A stretch of DNA of 64,000 nucleotides from contig JAVHZZ010000007.1 in NCBI GenBank assembly GCA_036250195.1, forward strand, positions 160,631,150 to 160,695,149, written 5' to 3'. The notes beneath the pieces are model-generated. The model had not been told where the DNA came from and did not search any database. It saw only the letters and a list, made by a program, of their open reading frames with translations. Both the position numbers and the translations under genes were made by a program. This document shows, in pieces, positions 10,549-21,955 of this stretch. How positions within the stretch are numbered: position 1 is the stretch's first letter; every line of letters starts with the position of its first letter. Origin of the DNA: Mixophyes australis. Its lineage: Eukaryota; Chordata; Amphibia; Anura; Limnodynastidae.

Positions 10549-12993
10549 CACACATGTAATACAGACAGTCCCGGTGTCCCCTCACTCTCAGGACACATGT
10601 AATACAGACAGTCCCAGTGTCCCCTCACTCTCAGGACACATGTAATACAGACAGTCCCGGTGTCCCCTCACTCTCAGGACACATGTAATACAGACAGTCC
10701 CAGTGTCCCCTCACTCTCAGGACACATGTAATACAGACAGTCCCAGTGTCCTCTCACCCTCAGGACACATGTAATACAGACAGTCCCAGAGTCCCCTCAC
10801 TCTCAGGACACATGTAATACAGACAGTCCTGGTGTCCCCTCACTCTCAGGACACATGTAATACAGACAGTCCTAGTGTCCCTTCACTCTCAGGACACATG
10901 TAATACAGACAGTCCCAGTGTCCTCTCACCCTCAGGACACATGTAATATAGACAGTCCCAGAGTCCCCTCACTCTCAGGACACATGTAATACAGACAGTC
11001 CCAGTGTCCTCTCACCCTCAGGACACATGTAATATATACAGTCCCAGAGTCCCCTCACTCTCAGGACACATGTAATACAGACAGTCCCGGTGTCCCCTCA
11101 CTCTCAGGACACATGTAATACAGACAGTCCCAGTGTCCCCTCACTCTCAGGACACATGTAATACAAACAGTCCCAGTGTCCCCTCACTCTCAGGACACAG
11201 GTAATACAGACAGTCCCAGTGTCCCCTCACTCTCAGGACACATGTAATACAGACAGTCCCAGTGTCCCCTCACTCTCAGGACACATGTAATACAGACAGT
11301 CCCAGTGTCCCCTCACTCTCAGGACACATGTAATTCAGACAGTCCCGGTGTCCCCTCACTCTCAGGACACGTGTAATACAGACAGTCCCGGTGTCCTCTC
11401 ACTCTCAGGACACATGTAATACAGACAGTCCCGATGTCCCCTCACTCTCAGGACACATGTAATACAGACAGTCCCGGTGTCCCCTCACTCTCAGGACACA
11501 TGTAATACAGACAGTCCTGGTGTCCCTTCACTCTCAGGACACATGTAATACAGACAGTCCCGATGTCCCCTCACTCTCAGGACACATGTAATACAGACAG
11601 TCCCAGTGTCCCCTCACTCTCAGGACACATGTAATACAGACAGTCCCGATGTCCCCTCACTTTAAGGACACATGTAATACAGACAGTCCCAGTGTCCTCT
11701 CAGTCCTCTCACTCTCAGGACACATGTAATACAGACAGTCCCCGTGTCCCCTCACTCTCAGGACACATGTAATACAGACAGTCCTGGAGTCCCCTCACTC
11801 TCAGGACACATGTAATACAGACAGTCCCGCTATCCCCTCACTCTCAGGGCACATGTAATACAGACAGTCCCGCTATCCCCTCACTCTCAGGGCACATGTA
11901 ATACAGACAGTCCCGGTGTCCCCTCACTCTCAGGGCACATGTAATACAGACAGTCCCGGTGTCCTCTCACTCTCAGGACACATGTAATACAGACAGTCCC
12001 GGTGTCCCCTCACTCTCAGGGCACATGTAATACAGACAGTCCTGGTGTCCTCTCACTCTCAGGACACATGTAATACAGACAGTCCCGGTGTCCCCTCACT
12101 CTCAGGATACATGTAATATAGACAGTCCCAGTGTCCCCTCACTCTCAGGACTCATGTAATACAGACAGTCCCGTTGTCCCCTCACTCTCAGGTCACATGT
12201 AATACAGACAGTCCCGCTATCCCCTCACTCTCAGGACACATGCAACATAAACAGTCCCGCTATCCCCTCACTCTCAGGGCACATGTAATACAGACAGTCC
12301 CGGTATCCCCTCACTCTCAGGATACATGTAATACAGACAGTCCTGGTGTCCCCTCACTCTCAGGATACATGTAATACAGACAGTCCCGGAGTCCCCTCAC
12401 TCTCAGGACACATGTAATACAGACAGTACCGCTATCCCCTCACTCTCAGGGCACATGTAATACAGACAGTCCTGGTGTCCCCTCACTCTCAGGGCACATG
12501 TAATACAGACAGACCCGATGTCCCCTCACTCTCAGGATACATGTAATACAGACAGTCCCGGTGTCCTCTCACTCTCAGGACACATGTAATACAGACAGTC
12601 CCGGTGTCCCCTCACTCTCAGGGCACATGTAATACAGACAGTCCCGGTGTCCTCTCACTCTCAGGACACATGTAATACAGACAGTCACGGTGTTCCCTTT
12701 ACTCTCAGGACACATGTAATACAGACAGTCCCGCTATCCCCTCACTCTCAGGGCACATGTAATACAGACAGTCCCGGTGTCCCCTCACTCTCAGGACACA
12801 TGTAATACAGACAGTCCCGGTGTCCCCTCACTTTCAGGGCACATTTAATACAGACAGTCCCGGTGTCCTCTCACTCTCAGGACACATGTATACAGACAGT
12901 CCCGGTGTCCTCTCACTTTCAGGACACATGTAATACAGACGGTCCCGGTGTCCCCCCACTCTCAGGACACATGTAATACAGACAGTCCTAGTG
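10549..12993. repeat. 43-bp minisatellite, about 57 copies
   Basis: Unit of 43 bp made of GGACACATGTAATACAGACA then GTCCCRGTGTCCCCTCACTCTCA. Variants cluster: GGGCACATG units and GCTATCCCC units occur together mainly at 11840-12760, and CTCTCACCCTC units near 10745-11030. One unit carries an extra partial copy at about 11697-11712. Its edges show no target duplication. Unique DNA (12994-13245) follows. Confidence 0.97.
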
Positions 12994-13245
12994 ATTCATA
13001 TAAGCCATAAATGAGGATATGCCGTTCTGTATTTTAAAAGGAAAATGTAACTTAGTGAAGAGCGGATGTCTAGTGTAGGAGGTTGGACTTTGAAGTGATG
13101 ATAAAGTCTTTGCATTCTTGAGGTTTTCCTCCTCCTGGGCACCTTTCTAGAGGCTTCTAGAGAGCGACTGGTATGCGGCACCTTAATTTAAGCAGACAAT
13201 TTAAGAGAACTGCAACCGCCTCAGCAGGTACCTTTCGGATTACAC

Positions 13246-14425
13246 CCCCTTTGATCCTCTCCAATCCGGCTTCTGCCCCTTCCACTCCACTGAAACCACC
13301 CTGGCTAAAGTTACCAATGATCTTCTCTCGACCAAATCCAGGGGTCGCTTCTCTGTGCTCGTCACCCTGGACCTCTCTGCGGCAGACGTCCTGCTGCAGA
13401 CCCTTCTTCCTTTTGGTCTCTCTGGCTCCATTCTTGCATGGTTCACCTCATACCTCTCCAATCCCTCATTCTCTCTGTCCACTTCTGACTCATCCTCCTG
13501 CATCCCTTTCACCCTTCCTGTAGGGGTCTAACAGGGCTCTGTTGTTGTCCCTCTGCTCTTTTCTCTGTAGACCTCTTCCCTGGTTGAGCTCATCTCTTCC
13601 TTTGGTCTCCAATATCACCTATATGCCAATGACATATCTCTCATGTATCCGTTGGCTCTCCACCATCTCTTCCTGGATGTCCTCACGATTTCTCAGAATT
13701 GATATAGCCAAGCCCAACCTCATTGTCTTCCCACCTTCAAATCTTCATCCCACTTTGACCTCACTATAACTGTTAACAACACCCCCATCTCCTCTGTTCC
13801 CCAACTCACCTGCCTGTTTGTCACCCTCACTCCTCCCTCTCCTTTACTCCTCACATTCAATCCCTTGCCCAATCTTGTCGCTTCCAACTTCTCAGCATCA
13901 CCGGCATCTATCCCTTCCTTTCCCAGGATGCCACCAAATCCATTATCCATGCACTCATCATTTCCGATCTTAATTACTGTAACCTTCTTCTCACCAGCCT
14001 CCCCCACTCCCACCTCACCCTCCTTTATTCTATACTTAATGCAGCTTCCAGATTAATCTTCCTTTCACGCGGCTCTACTTCTGTCTTCCCTCTCTACCTT
14101 GCCTTACACTGGCTCCCTTTTCGCTACAGAATCCTGTTCTAACTCCTCTTCATTCACAGTCCCTCCCATGCCCTGTGACCAGCCAATGACCGTCGCCTTT
14201 CCTCCACTCTGGTTGTCTTGTCCCACTCCTGTATACAAGATTTCTCCCGGGCTGCCCCCTCCACTGAAACAACCTCCCACCTTCTATCCGACTCTCCCCT
14301 AGTCTGTGCACCTTCAAACAGGCTCTGAATACTTACCTATTCTTAAACGGCGTACCAACCATCTGCCTAACCATCTCTCTATGCTTGACTACTACTTGGG
14401 GTACTTTATAAATAAAGGATAATAA
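13246..14425 (+). mobile_element. L2-type LINE fragment, 5'-truncated
   Basis: Frames carry FDPLQSGF, HSTETTLAKV, LVTLDLSAA (RT motif A region), YANDISL where YADDT is expected, SSWMSS, then the C-terminal landmarks also found at 37561-40665. It ends CTTTATAAATAAAGGATAAT. Numerous frameshifts and small deletions (for example after LDLSAA) show an old, dead copy. The YADD-type RT active site has decayed, as the second residue pair reads A-N-D. Confidence 0.85.
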
Positions 14426-14623
14426 TAACAACCGGTGTATACCAAAGGCGTTCCCAAATACGCTTCATAAAAAGTCTCCAAATATATGTAGAATTTCATC
14501 TGTCTATAGGATAATATGGGAACAAGATTCCATTTCATGCAAATATATATCTCCATTGCTCCAATTACAAAGCTTATGTATATGTTCATATACCTATATA
14601 GTGACAGAAAACGTGGGTTTTAC

Positions 14624-14903
14624 CCATACTTGCCCACTCTCCTGGAATGTCTGGGAGACTCCTGAAATCCGGATAGGTCTCTTGGACTCCCGGGAGAGCA
14701 GGACAATCTCCCACATCTGACCACTTCCTAGTGAAGTGGCAGATTTGAAGCCTCCATGATGCGATTCCACTCATCATTTTGGACAGCCGCACATGGTAAA
14801 ATGACGCATTTGTGACATTGCGTCATGGAGGCAGGGCCAAAATGACGCGATTCGCACACCCTCTCCAACCCAGATCTCCAGCAGACCCACTTATTAAGTA
14901 TGG
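14624..14903 (+). mobile_element. CCATACTTGCC-type TIR repeat, copy 2 (complete)
   Basis: Begins CCATACTTGCCCACTCTCC and ends TTAAGTATGG, giving an 8-bp terminal inverted repeat. Internal dyads include TGGAATGTCTGGGAG and repeated AATGACGC words in both orientations. No open frame of note. About 280 bp, consistent with a MITE. Confidence 0.8.
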
Positions 14904-16114
14904 CTTTATCCTGATGAACTGCATAGAAGATGAATATACAGACACCTACATGGTAGCTCTAAAATGATTGAACAGCAACGTTCAGAATTGATGACAGCCA
15001 TACCGGGGAGCGACCTGCGTTAGGAGGACCCGTAAGTTTTATGTAAAGTGGGAGAAGAGATTCACCTCGGAGTTAATTATTACAGAGATCTCGGAAGGCC
15101 ACACACGCTGTGAGGACATCATACAATGACCGGTGTTAATCAGCGATTGTTAGACCTGGATGTTACTGGTGTTTGTCATGTCCTCAAAATGACTGCAACA
15201 ATTTAATATTATCTCACACATTTATGGGCTGGTGCAGAACTGGAGTAAACTAGAAAGAGATCACAGAAAAATAAGACATTCCGAGTCGCCTCCGCATCCA
15301 CATCAACTGCGCTTAGTTTCATCATCATCATCCGCGCACCTCCTGACAGGTGTATATATGTGTTTCCGCAGGTCTGAATGAGCGGCATTTGCATGAACAC
15401 GTCTTTAATGTTCTCGGCCAGTGTGTGCACGCAACTTCCCTCCTCTGTACCCCCTCTCGGGGTTCAGGCAGACACAAGTACCAGAATCATATGTGTGTAC
15501 CGCTCTATAGGCTTGCACAAAGCCATTTCATGATACGTTACACTAACATCCCACCTTACATCAACCCCGTAATGTTCCTATACCCTCAAGAAACCTGGGA
15601 TACATTAATATTGTGCAGTTAAGAATATTTGTTACTGTTTTGTGATGTTAGGATTTTGTTGTTTATTAATAAATAGCTATAAGCACTTTGCAATCTAAGT
15701 CACTTCCAGCAATGATATATTACCGTTATATTTTGAGAGATCTCTTTCAATTTAACTGTTGGGGGTAAAGTTTTGTACCTGGCTCAATTTAGGCGGAACA
15801 TGAGAATATCAAACTGGTTTGAAATTTCCGGCACTCTCCAGCCAACAACAACAGATTCTGCGTTTCCTACCAGCAGGAAATTGCCTGAGGGACTCTGGGA
15901 TCATCCCGACAAATAACTATAGGGAAACATTTACTGACCAGGAACAGACGGAGTCTATCTTTATGTAACCTCTGTATTCAGCCATATATAAGAATCAGTC
16001 AAAGTAAAAATCGCATTTATAAAACATTTATAATCTCACTTCCCCTTTATGAATGAAATACACAAAACTATTACACATATTTTACTGGCTTTGAATTTAT
16101 TTATAACATTGGGG
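14904..16114. other. Unique intronic sequence
   Basis: No exon, RNA gene or repeat family recognised. Several short open frames are without support. Confidence 0.55.
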
Positions 16115-16285
16115 GGTATATTTACTAAACTGCAGGTTTGAAAAAGTGGAGATGTTGCCTATAGCAACAAATCAGATTCTAGCTATCATTTATTTAGTAC
16201 ATTCTACAAAATGACAGCTAAAATCTGATTGGTTGCTATAGGCAACATCTCCACTTTTTCAAACCTGCAGTTTAGTAAATATACC
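16115..16285. mobile_element. Fold-back MITE, 171 bp palindrome
   Basis: The left arm starts GGTATATTTACTAAACTGCA and the right arm ends TGCAGTTTAGTAAATATACC, its exact reverse complement. Complementarity continues inward through GGAGATGTTGCCTATAGCAA with few mismatches for about 80 bp per arm. A transcript would form a long hairpin. A decayed relative occurs at 55781-55880. Confidence 0.92.
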
Positions 16286-16891
16286 ACTGAATGACGTTTG
16301 GCAGTTTACAAATATTCTCATTGAAAGTGTGTGTGGGGTAGATATTAAACATAATATTATTCATATTTAACACATATTTATATGAATTATTTTCTGAAAT
16401 ATTATTTATTTACAAGTAAAATGCTTCTTACAATATTATACATATAATCTGAGTGATTCTATGAATAAAGTATTTCAAATATTTTTATTTTTGTATATCT
16501 GATGGTTAATTCACTATTTGACAAAGATAAAAATAAATCATTTAATATATCAGCTGAAATAATGAATAATTCACAAAACAGTGAAAATATCTCAGATAAT
16601 AATATTTAAGAGACGTTTTGTAGGCACAGACATCTATGAACATGGACCGTAGACAGTACAGTAAATTAATTTACGTTTAAACAGGGAAAATTGGTAAAGT
16701 AAGGACTGGACTGATTTTTGTTCTGGACTGTTGCGTGCGCACAGTGGGCAGCGCCAAAGCCGCCATCTTGGATTGTGAATATTTTTATGCAGAGTATACC
16801 TTATGTATGTGAAGACCATAAATTATCCTATTCTCATATTTACAGTATAAATCTACTAGAGGGTTCCGTGTTGTATGACATCTCCATGTGT
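16286..16891. other. AT-rich intronic DNA with a YY1-like site
   Basis: Mostly AT-rich. At 16759-16771 the sequence GCCGCCATCTTGG matches the consensus for the transcription factor YY1, within a locally GC-rich stretch (CGTGCGCACAGTGGGCAGCG). No first exon or ORF could be tied to it. Confidence 0.45.
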
Positions 16892-16899
16892 GTAATATG
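16892..16899. repeat. Target-site duplication, left, of hAT copy 1
   Basis: GTAATATG, identical to 19604-19611. Eight base pairs is the hAT standard. Confidence 0.95.
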
Positions 16900-17305
16900 T
16901 AGAGATGGTCACTGACCCCCGTGTTTTGGTTTTGGATTCGGTTTTGGATCTGGATTACCGTTGTGTTTTGGTTTTGGTTTTGGTTTTGCAAAACCGCCAT
17001 TGCGTGTTTTGGTTTTGGTTTTGGTTTTGTTTGGTTTTGTTTTGCTATTTTGTTGGAAAATACATGTTTTTGTGCCTAAAATAACCCAATTTAGTGCTCC
17101 AACTGTTTTAGAGATAAGTAATCTAATTGTTGAGGTAATAAATCATCCAAAAAAACTGTTTAATTCTTCGTTGGTAGGCCTTCATTTATTCTACACACAA
17201 AACAGATTGTCTTCCTCTCCATCTATGCATATTGGCAATGCAGCCATCGTCTTTGAATGTATATTACACCCTACACTTATAGTTAAATATGTAAAGAAAT
17301 CGAAA

Positions 17306-17720
17306 AAGACAGTTTGCTTTCTGTCTCTATAGGCCCCCCTCCACTTTTTTAAAAAAACAAAAAATTCAGCCATTATAGACTGTACAATATTAATTGACAT
17401 GGAGAAAGCCAGTTTGGTTTCTGTCTCTCTAGGCCCCCCTCCACTTGTATAAAATACCAAAAAATCCAGCCGTTATAGACTGTACAATATTAATTGACAT
17501 GGAGAAAGCCAGTTTGGTTTTTGTCTCTCTAGGCCACCCTCCACTTGTATAAAATACTAATAAATTCAGCCGTTATATACTGTACAATATAAATTGAAAT
17601 GGACAAAGGCAGTTTGGTATCTGTCTGCATCAGATCCTCTCTCCACTAGGAGTAAAATAGAAAACTATTCAGCCGTTATATAATCTAGAATATAAATAGA
17701 AATTGAGAAAGGCAATTTGG
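17306..17720. repeat. hAT 3'-side tandem array, copy 1 (about 4 units, ~100 bp)
   Basis: Units carry GGCCCCCCTCCACTTGTATA and GACTGTACAATATTAATTGA. Same array as at 48572-49300. It lies between the transposase 3' end and the left terminus. Confidence 0.9.
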
Positions 17721-18328
17721 TATCTGGCTGCATCATAATCATCAACATCATCATTAGCGCCCTCGTCGCCTACACAAATCTCCCCCTCATCCTCTTCTAA
17801 TTCCAAAGTGGCATCCTCAATTTGGGTATCACCGGCTACACTCGGGCTATTAAGGCACACATCAGCAGAATGCTCACGATTAGACATCCCACTGTTGGAT
17901 GGACTCTCCACAGGGATTGTTGTCATTTGTGAATCAGAGCAAATATTCTCCTGTAATGCCTCACTGTTATCTTGCAGCTCGGCTTTGACGCGTAACAGTA
18001 GTTGTGCACCAATTGTAGGCTGGGTAACTTTTTGGGATCTGCCACTAATAGCCAAAGGTGAAGGCCTCATTCTCTCTTTGCCACTGCGTGTGTAGAATGG
18101 CATGCTTGCAATTTTTTTTTTATCGTCACTTAACTTTTGCTCAGTTACACTTCTTTTTCGCTTCAATACAGTAAATTTTTTTTTGGTTTTTGTTTTTTGC
18201 ACTAATTTGAAAACACTCTGTTGTTTGACATCGCCTTGGCCAGATGACGTACTGGGAACACTAACATCAGGACTGGTGACAGAACCTGGTTGCTCATTTA
18301 GATCATATGTGGACTGCTTTGAATCCAT
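17669..18328 (-). pseudogene. hAT transposase, N-terminal 190 residues only
   Basis: Starts MDSKQSTYDLNEQP, nearly identical to the first 190 residues of the intact-length transposase at 49469-52462 (one clear change, G for D at residue 15). After GDEGAN the frame runs into 3'-array sequence, marking a deletion junction near 17730-17750. The BED finger, catalytic Asp/Asp/Glu and dimerisation region are all lost. The stub retains the acidic and Ser/Thr-rich head, so any translated product could not cut DNA. Confidence 0.92.
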
Positions 18329-18344
18329 TCTGAGCGCAAACCAC

Positions 18345-19257
18345 TGGGGAGTGCTAAAAATTATTTAGTAGATTCTGCTGACAGTTATGACTTTTGACAG
18401 CCAGAAATATTAATGCACAATTAGGGAGGACACCCCAAAAGCACTGAGGAGTGCTAAAAATTATTTAGTAGATACTGCTGACAGATATGACTTTTGACAG
18501 CCAGAAATATTAATGCACAATTAGGGAGGACACCCCAAAAACACTGAGGAGTGCTAAAAATTATTTAGTAGATACTGCTGACAGATATGACTTTTGACAG
18601 CCAGAAATATTAATGCACAATTAGGGAGGACACCCCAAAAACACTGAGGAGTGCTAAAAATTATTTAGTAGATACTGCTGACAGATATGACTTTTGACAG
18701 CCAGAAATATTAATGCACAATTAGGGAGGACACCCCAAAAACACTGAGGAGTGCTAAAAATTATTTAGTAGATACTGCTGACAGATATGACTTTTGACAG
18801 CCAGAAATATTAATGCACAATTAGGGAGGACACCCCAAAAACACTGAGGAGTGCTAAAAATTATTTAGTAGATACTGCTGACAGATATGACTTTTGACAG
18901 CCAGAAATATTAATGCACAATTAGGGAGGACACCCCAAAAACACTGAGGAGTGCTAAAAATTATTTAGTAGATACTGCTGACAGATATGACTTTTGACAG
19001 CCAGAAATATTAATGCACAATTAGGGAGGACACCCCAAAAACACTGAGGAGTGCTAAAAATTATTTAGTAGATACTGCTGACAGATATGACTTTTGACAG
19101 CCAGAAATATTAATGCACAATTAGGGAGGACACCCCAAAAGCACTGAGGTGTGCTACAAATTATTTAGTAGATACTGCTGACAGATATGACTTTTGATAG
19201 CCAGAAATATTAATGCACAATTATGGGGGACACCCCAAAAGCGCTGGGGAGTGCCAA
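18345..19257. repeat. hAT 5'-side 100-bp tandem array, about 9 units
   Basis: Exact 100-bp period; unit words include AGTGCTAAAAATTATTTAGT, GACTTTTGACAGCCAGAAAT and TTAGGGAGGACACCCCAAAA. Copies are almost identical in the centre and vary at both edges (AGATTCTGCTG in the first, CTACAAATTATT in the last), as expected if units are homogenised in the middle. The array lies immediately upstream of the transposase ATG, so it may act as promoter or 5' UTR. Confidence 0.97.
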
Positions 19258-19603
19258 ATATGAAGAAAAAATAATAAACCTCTATCCTCCTCTCTGCACT
19301 AGCGATTTTGGTTAGAGCAATTGCAAGAACAATATTGTATTCTCTGTCCCTGCTCTAATTAGCCTATGACTACACCCTGCTCTCTCCCTCTGTCAAATGG
19401 CGATGGATTGCTGTGGAGGCGTGTATTTATAAAGTTGAAGTATCGCGAGAACCGAGCCCCGAGATTCGACGACGTCACAATGACGTTCGGCCTCGATTTG
19501 GATTCGGAATGGGCGGGAGAGTACCGAGCTGCTCAGCTCGGTACTCGGATACCCAAAGTTCGGGTGGGTTCGGTTCTCGGAGAACCGGACCCGCCCATCT
19601 CTA

Positions 19604-19611
19604 GTAATATG
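19604..19611. repeat. Target-site duplication, right, of hAT copy 1
   Basis: GTAATATG, matching 16892-16899 exactly. Confidence 0.95.
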
Positions 19612-19950
19612 TTACTATGATGGATATGAGCAGTGGAGTCAGACATTGATGTGATAGATTGCTGAGAGCCCCATATTAACCCAGCTTGTGGGTGGAGATG
19701 TAGCGATGAAGGGGGGGAGGATTTCATATAGGGGCTCGGAAGCTGAGTTTCTATCTTTTGCAATGTGATAAAAGACACATTGTATAACCTGATTCATTAT
19801 TATTACTTCATGTATTTAACATTGATTATGGCAGAGACGTCACCACTCTGAGGAATATTAAAGATTACTAAGATGGAAAGACAGAAAGGATGGAGGTCTT
19901 ACCAGAGAAGGTAAGAGAGAGAGTGACAGAAAATACTAGGACGGATCTGA
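19612..19950. other. Unique spacer
   Basis: No feature recognised between the hAT copy and the GA-rich array. Confidence 0.6.
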
Positions 19951-21955
19951 CAGATGAGAGGGATCGAGGGAAAGAGAAAATGAATGAGAGAGATCGAGAG
20001 AGAGAGATAGCGGATGAGAGAGATCGAGAGAGAGAGATAGCGGATGAGAGAGATCGAGGGAGAGAGATAACGGATGAGAGTGATCGAGGGAGAGAGATAA
20101 CGGATGAGAGAGATCGAGGGAGAGAGATAACGGATGAGAGAGATCGAGGGAGAGAGATAATGGATGAGAGAGATCGAGGGAGAGAGATAACGGATGAGAG
20201 AGATCGAGGGAGAGAGATAACGGATGAGAGTGATCGAGGGAGAGAGATAACGGATGAGAGTGATCGAGGGAGAGAGATAACGGATGAGAGAGATCGAGGG
20301 AGAGAGATAACGGATGAGAGAGATCGAGGGAGAGAGATAATGGATGAGAGAGATCGAGGGAGAGAGATAACGGATGAGAGAGATCGAGGGAGAGAGATAA
20401 CGGATGAGTAAGATCGAGGGAGAGAGATAACGGATGAGAGAGATCGAGGGAGAGAGATAACGGATGAGATCGAGGGAGAGAGATAACGGATGAGAGAGAT
20501 CGAGGGAGAGAGATAATGGATGAGAGAGATCGAGGGAGAGAGATAACGGATGAGAGAGATCGAGGGAGAGAGACAACAGATGAGAGAGATCGAGGGAGAG
20601 AGATAACGGATGAGTGAGATCGAGAGAGAGAGATAATGGATGAGAGAGATCGAGGGAGAGAGATAGCGGAGGAGAGAGATCGAGGGAGAGAGATAACGGA
20701 TGAGAGAGATCGAGGGAGAGAGATAACAGATGAGAGAGATCGAGGGAGAGAGATAACAGATGAGAGAGATCGAGGGAGAGAGATAACGGATGAGAGAGAT
20801 CGAGGGAGAGAGATAACGGATGAGAGAGATCGAGGGAGAGAGATAACGGATGAGAGAGATCGAGGGAGAGAGATAACGGATGAGAGAGATCGAGGGAGAG
20901 AGATAACGGATGAGAGAGATCGAGGGAGAGAGATAATGGATGAGAGAGATCGAGGGAGAGAGATAACGGATGAGAGAGATCGAGGGAGAGAGATAACGGA
21001 TGAGTAAGATCGAGGGAGAGAGATAACGGATGAGAGAGATCGAGGGAGAGAGATAATGGATGAGAGAGATCGAGGGAGAGAGATAACGGATGAGAGAGAT
21101 CGAGGGAGAGAGATAACGGATGAGAGAGATCGAGGGTGAGAGATAGCATTTGAGAGAGATCGAGGGAGAGAGATAACGGATGAGAGAGATCGAGGGAGAG
21201 AGATAATGGATGAGAGAGATCGAGGGAGAGAGATAACGGATGAGAGAGATCGAGGGAGAGAGATAACGGATGAGATCGAGGGAGAGAGATAACGGATGAG
21301 AGAGATCGAGGGAGAGAGATAATGGATGAGAGAGATCGAGGGAGAGAGATAACGGATGAGAGAGATCGAGGGAGAGAGACAACAGATGAGAGAGATCGAG
21401 GGAGAGAGATAACGGATGAGTGAGATCGAGAGAGAGAGATAATGGATGAGAGAGATCGAGGGAGAGAGATAGCGGAGGAGAGAGATCGAGGGAGAGAGAT
21501 AACGGATGAGAGAGATCGAGGGAGAGAGATAACAGATGAGAGAGATCGAGGGAGAGAGATAACAGATGAGAGAGATCGAGGGAGAGAGATAACGGATGAG
21601 AGAGATCGAGGGAGAGAGATAACGGATGAGAGAGATCGAGGGAGAGAGATAACGGATGAGAGAGATCGAGGGAGAGAGATAACGGATGAGAGAGATCGAG
21701 GGAGAGAGATAACAGATGAGAGAGATCGAGGGAGAGAGATAATGGATGAGAGAGATCGAGGGAGAGAGATAGCGGAGGAGAGAGATCGAGGGAGAGAGAT
21801 AACGGATGAGAGAGATCGAGGGAGAGAGATAACAGATGAGAGAGATCGAGGGAGAGAGATAATGGATGAGAGAGATCGAGGGAGAGAGATAACGGATGAG
21901 AGAGATCGAGGGAGAGAGATAATGGAGGAGAGAGAAATAACGGATGAGAGAGAGG
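19951..21955. repeat. 30-bp GA-rich minisatellite with 806-bp higher-order duplication
   Basis: Unit of 30 bp built on GATGAGAGAGATCGAGGGAG then AGAGATAACG, about 66 copies. A shortened 26-bp unit (GATGAGATCG) at about 20463 recurs at about 21270, and the rare word AGACAACAGA at 20571 recurs at 21377, 806 bp apart (26 units of 30 plus one of 26). Flanking variant order (TAATGG, GACAACAG, GAGTGAG, TAGCGGAGG) is the same in both blocks. Both strands stay open for hundreds of codons because 30 is divisible by three. Confidence 0.96.

Larger units (their letters stand above)
16900..19603 (-). mobile_element. hAT transposon copy 1, internally deleted, with exact 8-bp TSDs
   Basis: Terminal ends are TAGAGATGG (left) and CCATCTCTA (right), flanked by GTAATATG on both sides. 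The left subterminal region is TTTTGG-rich (GTTTTGGTTTTGGTTTTG) and the right one contains the GGTTCTCGGAGAACC dyad. Compared with the copy at 48263-54637, most of the transposase gene is missing, while both arms and both tandem arrays are kept. It is thus a 2.7-kb non-autonomous derivative. Exact duplications and close similarity to the other copy suggest recent insertion. Confidence 0.95.

Noticed and set aside
10549..12993. CRISPR-like array of direct repeats
   Set aside because: Units are contiguous 43-bp tandem copies without unique spacers, and the genome is eukaryotic.
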